Shown piece by piece: positions 1 through 6,953 of a stretch of 18,229 nucleotides of DNA. Position numbers and translations under genes: made by a program. The stretch covers positions 1 through 18,229 of the forward strand of contig JBILMZ010000048.1 in assembly GCA_044375275.1 (NCBI GenBank), read 5' to 3'. Source of the DNA: SZUA-430 sp044375275 (GTDB taxonomy: Bacteria > Pseudomonadota > Alphaproteobacteria > Micropepsales > Micropepsaceae). The notes below the pieces were generated by a model, which was not told where the DNA came from, made no database searches, and saw only the letters and a list, made by a program, of their open reading frames with translations. Each line of letters opens with the position of its first letter. Position 1 is the first letter of the stretch.

Positions 1-185
1 AGTATGCATCCGAGCCACGACCACAAGATGATATGCCAATCGCCAGATATAGTTATTGGGGATAGTTGTTATTCAACCACAATGGTTAACAAGAATTCAG
101 CTTGCGCGAAAAGGCCCTGCTGCGGCTGCCTGCTCCTTGTCCTATGATCGAAGGTCAGTAAATCTGCCACTTTTGAGAGGCTCCC
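1..185. other. Gene-free left edge and argD upstream region
   Basis: No convincing coding region lies here. Bases 66-92 form a nested inverted repeat: TTGTT (66-70) pairs with AACAA (88-92), and AACCA (75-79) pairs with TGGTT (83-87) around CAA. It could end an upstream transcript or be an operator. ATGGTTAA at 82-89 is the complement of the CtrA half-site TTAACCAT, but no second half follows at the right distance. A weak promoter-like pair, TTGTCC (137-142) and TAAATC (159-164) with 16 bases between, could serve argD. GAGAGG at 175-180 is a good Shine-Dalgarno sequence for the GTG start at 186. Confidence 0.4.
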
Positions 186-1382
186 GTGATTACGCCTGTC
201 CTGCCGACCTACGCGCGCGCCCCCATCGCCCTTGAGCGGGGGGAGGGAGCCCATGTTTTCGCTACGGACGGGAGGCGTTACCTGGATTTTGGGGCCGGGA
301 TTGCCGTCAACTCCCTCGGGCATGCCCATCCCGCGCTGGTCAAGGCGCTGACGGATCAGGCGCAGAAGCTCTGGCACACCTCGAACCTCTACCGGATCCC
401 CGGTCAGGAACGGCTCGCCGAGAAGCTGGTCGAGAAGTCCTTCGCCGACACCGTGTTCTTCACGAACTCGGGTGCCGAGGCGCTGGAGTGCGCCATCAAG
501 ATGGCACGCAAGTATCATGCGGCGCGTGACGAGGCGCACCGCTTCCGCCTCGTCACGTTCGAGGGCGCCTTTCATGGCCGGACGCTGGCCACGATCGCTG
601 CGGGCGGGCAGAAGAAGTATCTCGATGGGTTTGGCCCCAAGGTCGAGGGCTTCGACCAGGTTCCCTTTTGTGACCTGGTCCAGGTCAAGCAGGCGATCGG
701 GCCCGATACGGCAGGCATCCTGATCGAGCCCATCCAGGGCGAGGGTGGTGTGCGGGTGGTGGCGCCTGAAACACTGCGCGCGCTGCGCGAGTTGTGTGAT
801 GCGCACGGATTGCTGCTCGTGTTCGATGAAGTCCAGTGCGGCATGGGACGCACCGGCAAGCTCTTTGCGCATGAATGGTCGGGCGTCACGCCGGACATCA
901 TGGCCATCGCCAAGGCGCTGGGCGGCGGGTTTCCGGTCGGTGCCTGCCTCGCCACGGAGAAGGCTGCAGCCGGCATGACGGCGGGCACACACGGGTCGAC
1001 CTTTGGCGGCAATCCCCTTGCGATGGCTGTCGCCAATGCCGCGCTCGACATTCTTTCCGACTCGCAGTTCCTGGCCGATGTCGTCCGCACGGGCAACTAC
1101 CTGCAGCAGCAGTTGCAGATGGTGCTCGACCGGAACCCGCAGGTCATCGAAGAGGTGCGCGGGCAGGGTCTCATGCTCGGCCTGAAGTGCAAGATCCCCA
1201 ATACCGAAGTCGTCGATGCGCTGCGCGAGCGCGGCCTGCTCAGCGTTGGTGCTGGCGACAACGTCGTTCGCATCCTGCCGCCCCTCATCATCACGGACAA
1301 TGACGTGCGCGAGGCGATCGGCATCCTGAATGATGCCTGCGCCTCCCTTGCTGCCCATCCCTCGAAAGTTGCTGCCAAATGA
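186..1382 (+). CDS. argD: Acetylornithine aminotransferase (class III, PLP-dependent)
   Basis: 398 residues, normal for the family. It transfers the amino group of glutamate to N-acetylglutamate semialdehyde to give N2-acetylornithine in cytosolic arginine synthesis; many homologues also act on succinyl-diaminopimelate. Class III marks are visible: NSGAEA (94-99) for PLP phosphate binding, FHGRT (129-133), the cofactor aspartate in FDEVQCGMGRTG (from 213), the Schiff-base lysine in AKALGGG (K243), and HGSTFGGNP (269-277). The GTG start is chosen because GAGAGG lies five bases upstream and the protein begins as homologues do. Its TGA overlaps the ATG of argF (ATGA), so the two are likely translationally coupled. 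The argF neighbour favours the biosynthetic ArgD over the catabolic AstC; I infer this from context. Confidence 0.95.
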   Translation: MITPVLPTYARAPIALERGEGAHVFATDGRRYLDFGAGIAVNSLGHAHPALVKALTDQAQKLWHTSNLYRIPGQERLAEKLVEKSFADTVFFTNSGAEALECAIKMARKYHAARDEAHRFRLVTFEGAFHGRTLATIAAGGQKKYLDGFGPKVEGFDQVPFCDLVQVKQAIGPDTAGILIEPIQGEGGVRVVAPETLRALRELCDAHGLLLVFDEVQCGMGRTGKLFAHEWSGVTPDIMAIAKALGGGFPVGACLATEKAAAGMTAGTHGSTFGGNPLAMAVANAALDILSDSQFLADVVRTGNYLQQQLQMVLDRNPQVIEEVRGQGLMLGLKCKIPNTEVVDALRERGLLSVGAGDNVVRILPPLIITDNDVREAIGILNDACASLAAHPSKVAAK

Positions 1383-2329
1383 CAAGCCCGACGACGCCGA
1401 AGCACTTCCTTGATCTCGATCACTTTGATGCCGCCTCGCTGCGCAAGCTTATCGACAATGCAAGGCGCATGAAGGAGGCCCGCAAGGGGCGTCCCAAGGG
1501 CGAGCTCGATGACGAGGCGCCGCTCAAGGGGCGGATGCTGGCGCTGATCTTCGAGAAGCCCTCGACGCGCACGCGCATCTCGTTCGACATGGGCATGCGC
1601 CAGCTTGGCGGAGAGTGCATGTTCCTCGACGGGCGTGACATGCAGTTCGGCCATGGCGAGACGGTTGGCGACACGGCGCGCGTCATCTCGCGCTATGTGG
1701 ACGGGATCGTCCTGCGTTCGAAGCGGCACCAGAGCCTGCTGGAACTCGCGCGGACAGCCAGCGTGCCAGTCATCAACGGCCTGACCGACAAGACCCATCC
1801 CTGCCAGCTCATGGCGGACATCCTCACCTTCGAAGAACATCGCGGACCGATCGCAGGCAAGGTCGTCGCGTGGTCGGGTGCCGGCAACAATGTCTGCGCC
1901 TCCTGGATCCACGCTGCTGTCCGTTTCAATTTCGAACTGCGGGTGGCCTGTCCGCCGGAGCTTGATCCGGACCCGCAGCTCATGGCCTGGGCCAAGGAGA
2001 ACAAGGCGCGGGTCCACATCGTACGGGATCCGCACGAGGCCGTATCGGGTTCCAGCGCGGTCGTCACGGATACGTGGGTGCAGATGTCCGAGAGCGACCA
2101 TCTGGGCGAAGGCGGAACACGTTCACGTCACAACTCGCTCGTGCGCTACCGTGTCGACAATGCGCTGATGCGTACGGCCAAGGACGCCATCTTCATGCAC
2201 TGCCTGCCGGCGCATCGCGGCGAGGAAGTGACTGATGAAGTGCTGGATGGTCCTCAGTCGGTCGTGTTCGACGAGGCGGAAAACAGGCTCCACTCCCAGA
2301 AGGCTGTCCTGCTTTGGTCACTGTCGTAG
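1379..2329 (+). CDS. argF: Ornithine carbamoyltransferase
   Basis: 316 residues, the full family length. It joins carbamoyl phosphate and ornithine to make citrulline. Carbamoyl phosphate binding is shown by STRTR (62-66) and HPCQ (140-143). Ornithine binding is shown by the DTWVQM stretch (231-236, where many homologues have D-x-W-x-S-M) and by HCLPAHRG (274-281), whose cysteine closes over ornithine. These separate it from aspartate carbamoyltransferase. The start overlaps the argD stop by four bases. Its last 16 bases overlap the start of hslO, so argD-argF-hslO read as one transcript. The anabolic role is inferred from argD next to it and argE nearby. Confidence 0.96.
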   Translation: MTSPTTPKHFLDLDHFDAASLRKLIDNARRMKEARKGRPKGELDDEAPLKGRMLALIFEKPSTRTRISFDMGMRQLGGECMFLDGRDMQFGHGETVGDTARVISRYVDGIVLRSKRHQSLLELARTASVPVINGLTDKTHPCQLMADILTFEEHRGPIAGKVVAWSGAGNNVCASWIHAAVRFNFELRVACPPELDPDPQLMAWAKENKARVHIVRDPHEAVSGSSAVVTDTWVQMSESDHLGEGGTRSRHNSLVRYRVDNALMRTAKDAIFMHCLPAHRGEEVTDEVLDGPQSVVFDEAENRLHSQKAVLLWSLS

Positions 2330-3240
2330 CGCCGCCGGATTTCGTCCGGAGCTTCCAGATCGAAGGCATGAATGTCCGTGGACGGATTGTCCACCTGACG
2401 GATGTCGCTGACCGGGTGATTGCGGCGCATGGCTATCCTGAGCCGGTGTCGCGTCTTGTAGGGGAGGCGCTGGTGCTTGCCGCGCTGCTGGGGGCGTCGC
2501 TGAAATTCAGTGGCACGCTGACCGTGCAGACGCGCAGTGATGGGCCGGTGCGCATGATCGTTGCCGACTTCGCATCGCCGGGAGCCGTGCGGGCCTGCGC
2601 CACGTTTGATGCCGATGCCGTTGCTGCGCTGGGAAAATCCCCACGCCACGAGCAACTCGTCGGCAAGGGTTCCATTGCCATCACGATCGATCCCGATACG
2701 GACCTGGAGCGTTACCAGGGTGTCGTTCCGCTGGAAGGGAGCGGGCTGGCAGAGGCAGCGATGACCTATTTCGAGCAGTCGGAGCAGATTCCGACTGCCA
2801 TCCGGATCAGCGTTGCGACGCTGGCGACACGTGGTGCACAGGGCCGCGAGTCACACTGGCGTGCGGGTGGCATTCTCATCCAGAACCTGGCAGCCTTGGG
2901 CGGCATCCAGCCCGCTGGCGGGTCGGATGAACGCGACCACGAGGATGACTGGCCACGCGCGCTCGCGCTGTTCTCGACCATCGAGACGCATGAGCTTGTC
3001 GATCCGCAGGTTGAGGCCGAGCGCCTTCTCTATCGTCTCTATCATGAGGATGGCGTGCGGGTATTCGACATGGTGCCGCTTGCCTTTGCCTGCCGCTGCG
3101 ATGCCGACCGCGTGTCTGCCGTGCTGCGTCAGTATCCGCCGGCGGAGCTGCAAGGGCTTGCCGAGAAGGATGGGCTTATCAGGGCGACGTGCGAGTTCTG
3201 CTCTACGACCTATGCATTCGCGCCTGATACGCTGACCTAG
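2314..3240 (+). CDS. hslO: Redox-regulated chaperone Hsp33
   Basis: 308 residues, typical for Hsp33, a cytosolic holdase switched on by oxidation. The C-terminal zinc-binding redox switch is intact: CRC (C260, C262) and CEFC (C293, C296), the CxC...CxxC pattern. The N-terminal chaperone domain is recognisable (RSFQIEGMNVRGRIVHL near 12-28, then the long core). The start is uncertain: the TTG at 2314, inside the end of argF, keeps the whole N-terminal domain. The next in-frame ATG (2368) would cut into the conserved part, so TTG is preferred. Overlap with argF suggests coupling. Its TAG overlaps the argE stop of the other strand in a shared CTAG. Confidence 0.94.
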   Translation: MVTVVAPPDFVRSFQIEGMNVRGRIVHLTDVADRVIAAHGYPEPVSRLVGEALVLAALLGASLKFSGTLTVQTRSDGPVRMIVADFASPGAVRACATFDADAVAALGKSPRHEQLVGKGSIAITIDPDTDLERYQGVVPLEGSGLAEAAMTYFEQSEQIPTAIRISVATLATRGAQGRESHWRAGGILIQNLAALGGIQPAGGSDERDHEDDWPRALALFSTIETHELVDPQVEAERLLYRLYHEDGVRVFDMVPLAFACRCDADRVSAVLRQYPPAELQGLAEKDGLIRATCEFCSTTYAFAPDTLT

Positions 3241-4397
3241 GCCGCCGCGTGATCGATGAGCTTGCGGATGAACTGTTCGCAAGCGGCGACCTGCGAGATC
3301 TCGATGAACTCGTTTGGCTTGTGGGCCTGCTGGATGTTTCCGGGGCCGCAGACGACTGACGGGATGCCTGCTTCCTGGAAGAGGCCTGCCTCGGTGCCAT
3401 AGGCCACGGCTTCGGCGTGGTTGCGGCCGGTCAGCTGCTTTGCGAGTGCTTCGGCCGGGCATCCGTCGGTTGCGACGAGGGCGGGGACATGGGCGCGTGG
3501 CTTCGTCACGATGTCGGCTTCGGGTGCGATCGCCTTCAGGCGCGGCAGGACCTCATGCGTTGCGTGCGCATTGAATGCGTCCAGGATTTCGTCCTGGCTC
3601 GTGCCCGGCAGATAGCGGAACTCCCACTGGAACAGGCAGTGGCGCGCGAGGATGTTGAGCGCTGTGCCGCCTTCGATCGTCGATGACTGCACGGTCGTGT
3701 AGGGCGGGTCGAAGCGGCCTGACGGGTCACCGCGGCGGCGCATGTCTTCAGCCAGTTTCGCAAGGTGCATGATCAGTTCGGCCGCGACCATCACGGCGTT
3801 CACGCCCTTGTCGGTCTGGCTGGAGTGCGCTTCGCGGCCGGTCACTGTCGTGCGGAAGGAGCGGATGCCCTTGTGGGCATTGACGACCTTCATGTCCGTC
3901 GGTTCGCCGATGATGGCGAGGCGGGGCATGGGCACGCTCTTCACGATGTCGGCGATCATCGGCCTCACGCCGAGGCAGCCGACTTCCTCGTCGTAGGAGA
4001 GGGCGATGTGCACCGGCGTCTTCAGCGGTTGGCGCGTGAGTTCCGGAAGCAGGGACAGGATGACGGCGGAGAAGGCCTTCATGTCCGATGTGCCGCGGCC
4101 GAAATACTTGCCCTCGCGCTCGACCATCGCGAACGGGTCGGTGTGCCAGTCCTGGCCATCGACTGGGACCACGTCCGTGTGGCCCGACAGGATGATGCCG
4201 CCGGGTTCCTGCGGCCCCACCGAAATCAGCAGGTTGGCCTTGGTGCCTTCGGGGTTCGGAATCCTGCGCGGCGCCAGGCCGTACGACCGCGCGTAGTCCT
4301 CGACGAAGGATATGAGTTCAAGGTTCGAGTCCCGGCTTGTCGTGTCAAAGGACACAAGCCGGGACAGCATTTCCTGTGACGTATAGGTTTGTGGCAT
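3237..4397 (-). CDS. argE: Acetylornithine deacetylase (M20 metallopeptidase family)
   Basis: 386 residues, close to ArgE of E. coli. It hydrolyses N2-acetylornithine to ornithine and acetate, feeding ArgF. The two-metal M20 site is complete: H73 and D75 in SGHTDVVPVDGQ, bridging D105 in GRGTSDMK, the catalytic and metal glutamates in SYDEEVG (E137/E138), E165 in GEPT, and a late histidine near 359 in QQAHKPNE. It could instead be the related succinyl-diaminopimelate desuccinylase, but the HTDVVPVDGQ signature and the nearby argD and argF favour ArgE. The ATG at 4397 has no clear Shine-Dalgarno; it gives the length and N-terminus usual for the family. It lies downstream of apaG and the folE remnant on the same strand. 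Confidence 0.93.
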   Translation of the reverse strand: MPQTYTSQEMLSRLVSFDTTSRDSNLELISFVEDYARSYGLAPRRIPNPEGTKANLLISVGPQEPGGIILSGHTDVVPVDGQDWHTDPFAMVEREGKYFGRGTSDMKAFSAVILSLLPELTRQPLKTPVHIALSYDEEVGCLGVRPMIADIVKSVPMPRLAIIGEPTDMKVVNAHKGIRSFRTTVTGREAHSSQTDKGVNAVMVAAELIMHLAKLAEDMRRRGDPSGRFDPPYTTVQSSTIEGGTALNILARHCLFQWEFRYLPGTSQDEILDAFNAHATHEVLPRLKAIAPEADIVTKPRAHVPALVATDGCPAEALAKQLTGRNHAEAVAYGTEAGLFQEAGIPSVVCGPGNIQQAHKPNEFIEISQVAACEQFIRKLIDHAAA

Positions 4398-4411
4398 CTA
4401 GAGACAGTTTG

Positions 4412-4600
4412 TTATCCGTCCATACTTGACGCCGGATTGCCCATGATCGTCAAGAACTCCGGCGAGTCATGGAGCCTTGCGGAAGGCGTCGCGCAGGGTC
4501 GAGTTGACCATCGCGACGCCTCTCTTGTGCACTTCGCGCGTGGTCATGAACTGGTGCTATGCCCCGATCAACACCGCCACGCCCTTCGATTGAATGGCGG
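4412..4600 (-). pseudogene. folE: Remnant of GTP cyclohydrolase I C-terminus
   Basis: Reading the reverse strand from 4599 gives KGVAVLIGA, a TAG stop, then HQFMTTREVHKRGVAMV and a run ending DAFRKAP. Shifting one base then gives DSPEFLTIMGNP and a stop at 4414-4412. GTP cyclohydrolase I proteins end in a pattern like GVAVVIEA-H-CMTTRGVHKPGVAMVTS...FRDDP...EFL, so about 60 residues of its C-terminus are recognisable. Broken features: an in-frame stop at the conserved glutamate region, cysteine to phenylalanine in the CMTTRG motif, glycine to glutamate after the arginine, and a frameshift near the end. The first two thirds of the gene are missing; apaG ends just upstream at 4602. It fills the apaG-argE gap. 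The match is from memory of the family, not an alignment. Confidence 0.72.
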
Positions 4601-4601
4601 C

Positions 4602-4994
4602 TTAGTGGATCCGGCGAGATTCGTGCGGGCTGTCCAGAGGGAACGCCGGAATGTCGACCTGGAAGCTTTCGCCCTCGGAGGTCTGCATCTGGTAGGCGCC
4701 GAGCATCATGCCTGAGGGTGTCTCGAGCGGTGTGCCGGAACGGTACTCGAATTTCTCGCCCGGGCGCAGGATCGGCTGCTGACCGACGACGCCGGCGCCT
4801 TTGACTTCTAGCGTGCGGCCGTTGGCGTCGATGATGCGCCAGTGGCGGGTGCGCAGCTGGATGGTTTCGGCGCTCTCATTCTCGATCTGGACGGTGTAAG
4901 CCCAGAAGTAATGATTGTGGTCCGGCGCAGACTGGTCGGCCAGATAGGCTGGCTGAACCGAGACCTTGACCTTGCGTGTTACCCGCTCGAACAT
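4602..4994 (-). CDS. apaG: ApaG domain protein
   Basis: 130 residues with the ATG at 4994, the usual ApaG size. The frame is open further upstream to 5042, but the ATG at 4994 is preceded by GGGGAG and AAGG, and MFERVTRKVKVSVQPAYL resembles ApaG N-termini. Conserved marks are RHWRIIDANGR (50-60), VKGAGVVGQQPILRPGEKF (64-82) and TPSGMMLGAY (92-101) of the fibronectin-III-like fold. ApaG is linked to cation resistance and often lies beside apaH in Gammaproteobacteria; its biochemical role is poorly defined. Here it sits in the metZ group, 66 bases after the OsmC-like gene, and is directly followed by the folE remnant. Confidence 0.93.
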   Translation of the reverse strand: MFERVTRKVKVSVQPAYLADQSAPDHNHYFWAYTVQIENESAETIQLRTRHWRIIDANGRTLEVKGAGVVGQQPILRPGEKFEYRSGTPLETPSGMMLGAYQMQTSEGESFQVDIPAFPLDSPHESRRIH

Positions 4995-5060
4995 CTGCCT
5001 TAATCTCCCCTGACCCATAATCCCGTGGCGCATCGGGACCAAAGTTCCCTAATGACCCTG

Positions 5061-5510
5061 TCAGGCTTCGTCTATCGATACGCTTGACGTCACCGAGTTC
5101 GCAATGAAGCAATTTTCGTGCGCAGCGTGGTGGAGCGCGGAAATCTCCTGCGGCGATGGTTGACGGTCGCCCGAAAACGTCACTTTGGGACGAAGTGTTA
5201 CCTTGCTGACCCAGTATTTACCCTTGTCGTTCCGTTCCATTACACCGGAGGCTTCATCGACGTAGTTCTCGACCACAATCCGCTTGCGGGCGGCGACCGC
5301 CAGGAAGGTCAGCATGTGGCAGGTCGAGAGGGAGGCCACGAAGGCCTCCTCCGGGTTGACCCGGTCTGCGTTTCCCTTGAATTCGGGCGCCGAGGACCAG
5401 GGCACCACGTGGCCACTGCCGAACGTGACCTCGTGGTCCCGGTTGTAGGTGTCGTAGGTGAAGTCGCTGGACGTGCGGGTCCAGCGGGTCGTGGCGCGAT
5501 ATTCGGTCAT
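5061..5510 (-). CDS. OsmC/Ohr family peroxide-reducing protein
   Basis: 149 residues, normal for the OsmC/Ohr superfamily of cytosolic thiol peroxidases that reduce organic hydroperoxides. The two redox cysteines are in the expected places: C64 in STCHMLTFL at the start of the long helix, and C134 in HENCFIANSV. The SAPEFKGN and NPEEAFVASL stretches (from 40 and 52) are typical. I cannot tell OsmC, Ohr and the third subfamily apart with confidence. GAGGAA lies three bases before the ATG at 5510. It follows the metZ stop by 16 bases, so it probably shares the metZ transcript and the SAM-II switch; this is inference. Confidence 0.88.
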   Translation of the reverse strand: MTEYRATTRWTRTSSDFTYDTYNRDHEVTFGSGHVVPWSSAPEFKGNADRVNPEEAFVASLSTCHMLTFLAVAARKRIVVENYVDEASGVMERNDKGKYWVSKVTLRPKVTFSGDRQPSPQEISALHHAAHENCFIANSVTSSVSIDEA

Positions 5511-5526
5511 GCGTTCCTCGCCATTG

Positions 5527-6720
5527 TCAGAGTGCCTTCAGGGCCTGCGACAGGTCCTCAATCAGGTCGCCCGGATCCTCGAGGCCGACCGACAGGCGCA
5601 TCATGCCGTCGGTGATGCCGAGTTCCTCACGCGCTGCCGGTGTCAGCCGGAAATGCGTCGTCGTTGCCGGGTGGGTGATCAGGGACTTGGCGTCACCAAG
5701 ATTGTTGGAGATGTCGATCAGGTTCAGGGCCTTCGCGAACTTGAAAGCGAGGTCCTTGCCGCCGTCCAGGTGGAAGCTTACCAGCGAGCCGCCGAGGGAC
5801 ATCTGGGCGCGGGCGAGTTCTGCCTGCGGATGGTCCGCGCGGCCCGGATAGAGCACGCGTTTGACCTTCGGCATACGGGCGAGGGCGTCGGCGACGGCGG
5901 CTGCATGTTCGCACATGGCACGCACCCGCAGGTCGAGTGTCTCCAGCGCCTTCGTCATCACCCAGGCGTTGAACGGGCTGATCGAGGGGCCCGTATTGCG
6001 CATGAATGTCTGCAGGTGGTCGTCGAGGAATTTCCTGTCGCAAAGGATCACGCCGCCGAGGCAGCGACCCTGGCCATCGATGTGCTTCGTGGCGGAGTAC
6101 ACGACGATGTCGGCGCCGAACTCCATCGGGCGCTGGAGTATGGGCGTGGCGAAGACGTTGTCGACGATGAGGCGTGCGCCTGCCTTGTGCGCGATGTTCG
6201 CCACGCCGCGCAGGTCGATCACCTCGAGCGTCGGGTTGGCGGGGGTCTCGAGGAACATCACCTTCGTGTTCGGCCTCACGGCTTCCTGCCAGGCGCCGAG
6301 ATCGATGCCGTCCACGAGCGTGCTCGTGATGCCGTAGCGGGGGAGGACGTCCTCGATCACATAGCGGCAACCGCCGAACATGGCGCGCGCGGCCACGACG
6401 TGGTCGCCCTGGCGCAGGTGGCAGAGGAGGGACGTGGTCACCGCGGCCATGCCGGTGGCTGTCGCGCGTGCAACCGGCGCGCCCTCGATGAGCGCCATGC
6501 GGTCCTCGAACATCGCGACCGTCGGGTTGCCGAACCTGGAGTAGGTGTAGCCCGGATCCTCGCCCTTGAAGCGGGCTTCGGCGGTCTCCGGATTGTCGTA
6601 GGCAAAGCCCGACGTCAGGTAGAGTGCTTCGGATGTCTCGCCATTCTCGGAACGCTTGAGACCGCCGCGGACCAGGCGTGTCTTGAGGCCGTATTTCTGG
6701 CCGGGTTTCAGTTCTCCCAT
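5527..6720 (-). CDS. metZ: O-succinylhomoserine sulfhydrylase
   Basis: 397 residues, a Cys/Met-metabolism PLP enzyme. It makes homocysteine from O-succinylhomoserine and sulfide. Seen: SRFGNPT (61-67), ETPANPTLEVIDL (158-170), VDNVFATP (186-193) and the PLP lysine K212 in SATKHIDGQGR, a form typical of MetZ. The frame stays open to 6786, but the ATG at 6720 follows a strong GGGAGGT (6733-6727) and the upstream part overlaps the terminator, so 6720 is the start. Close relatives are cystathionine gamma-synthase and O-acetylhomoserine sulfhydrylase; the SAM-II leader fits a methionine-synthesis role. The osmC-like gene follows after 16 bases. Confidence 0.93.
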   Translation of the reverse strand: MGELKPGQKYGLKTRLVRGGLKRSENGETSEALYLTSGFAYDNPETAEARFKGEDPGYTYSRFGNPTVAMFEDRMALIEGAPVARATATGMAAVTTSLLCHLRQGDHVVAARAMFGGCRYVIEDVLPRYGITSTLVDGIDLGAWQEAVRPNTKVMFLETPANPTLEVIDLRGVANIAHKAGARLIVDNVFATPILQRPMEFGADIVVYSATKHIDGQGRCLGGVILCDRKFLDDHLQTFMRNTGPSISPFNAWVMTKALETLDLRVRAMCEHAAAVADALARMPKVKRVLYPGRADHPQAELARAQMSLGGSLVSFHLDGGKDLAFKFAKALNLIDISNNLGDAKSLITHPATTTHFRLTPAAREELGITDGMMRLSVGLEDPGDLIEDLSQALKAL

Positions 6721-6733
6721 CGTGTGACCTCCC

Positions 6734-6775
6734 AAAAAATTCCCCGGTGCCTGAGGGACAATTCCCAAGCCGGGG
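6734..6775 (-). terminator. Conditional intrinsic terminator in metZ leader
   Basis: On the reverse strand CCCCGG (6775-6770) can pair with CCGGGG (6747-6742), enclosing a smaller GGGA/TCCC stem (6766-6763 with 6758-6755). AATTTTTT follows (T run 6739-6734), ending next to the GGGAGGT ribosome site. A competing stem, GGCCGG (6797-6792) with CCGGCC (6779-6774), shares two bases with the terminator's left arm and starts at the GG that closes the riboswitch. This is the layout expected of a transcription attenuator. The mechanism is inferred. Confidence 0.7.
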
Positions 6776-6795
6776 CCGGATTTCACTCGACCCGG

Positions 6796-6851
6796 CCTTT
6801 TAGCTGTTTGTTTAACGTGGCCGCGAAGCTGACCGGCTCAAATCACCACGT
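6796..6851 (-). promoter_or_regulatory. SAM-II riboswitch upstream of metZ
   Basis: Read on the reverse strand, the segment begins with stem P1 ACGTGG (6851-6846), which pairs with CCACGT (6820-6815). The loop opens with TGATTTGAGCCGG, and P1 is followed by TTAAACAAACAGCTAAAAGG. These conserved loop and tail words are those I remember for the SAM-II (metA) riboswitch of Alphaproteobacteria, which forms a compact pseudoknot on S-adenosylmethionine. Candidate pseudoknot pairs are AGC (6838-6836) with GCT (6804-6802) and a CC with the closing GG. Being in front of metZ is a classic place for it. Expected action: high SAM lowers metZ expression. Confidence 0.9.
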
Positions 6852-6857
6852 GGGCGT

Positions 6858-6886
6858 TTTGTAGGTCTTCGGGGCAGCCGGGTCAA
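6858..6886 (-). promoter_or_regulatory. Putative metZ promoter
   Basis: The reverse strand has TTGACC (6886-6881), a 17-base spacer and TACAAA (6863-6858). A start six to seven bases downstream would be at about 6851-6852, exactly where riboswitch stem P1 begins. That agreement supports the call; there is no experimental evidence in the sequence. Confidence 0.6.
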
Positions 6887-6953
6887 CGCACCCCATTGGG
6901 CTGGGGACATTCAGCCGCGCCCTTTGCCCGGTTGGGCCTGCGTAGCGTAAAAC

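Noticed and set aside
69..1385. 438-codon open frame on the reverse strand over argD
   Set aside because: It is the antisense of argD in a GC-rich gene, and its translation is low-complexity Arg/Gly/Ala/His-rich with no family signature.
1097..2101. 334-codon reverse open frame over argD/argF
   Set aside because: Antisense shadow of two clearly identified genes; no recognisable protein.
4389..4715. 108-codon forward open frame over the apaG/argE gap
   Set aside because: It is antisense to apaG and to the folE remnant; the reverse strand explains it better.
5458..6864. 468-codon forward open frame over metZ
   Set aside because: It is longer than metZ, but its translation has no domain, while the reverse strand gives a full PLP enzyme with a ribosome site and riboswitch.
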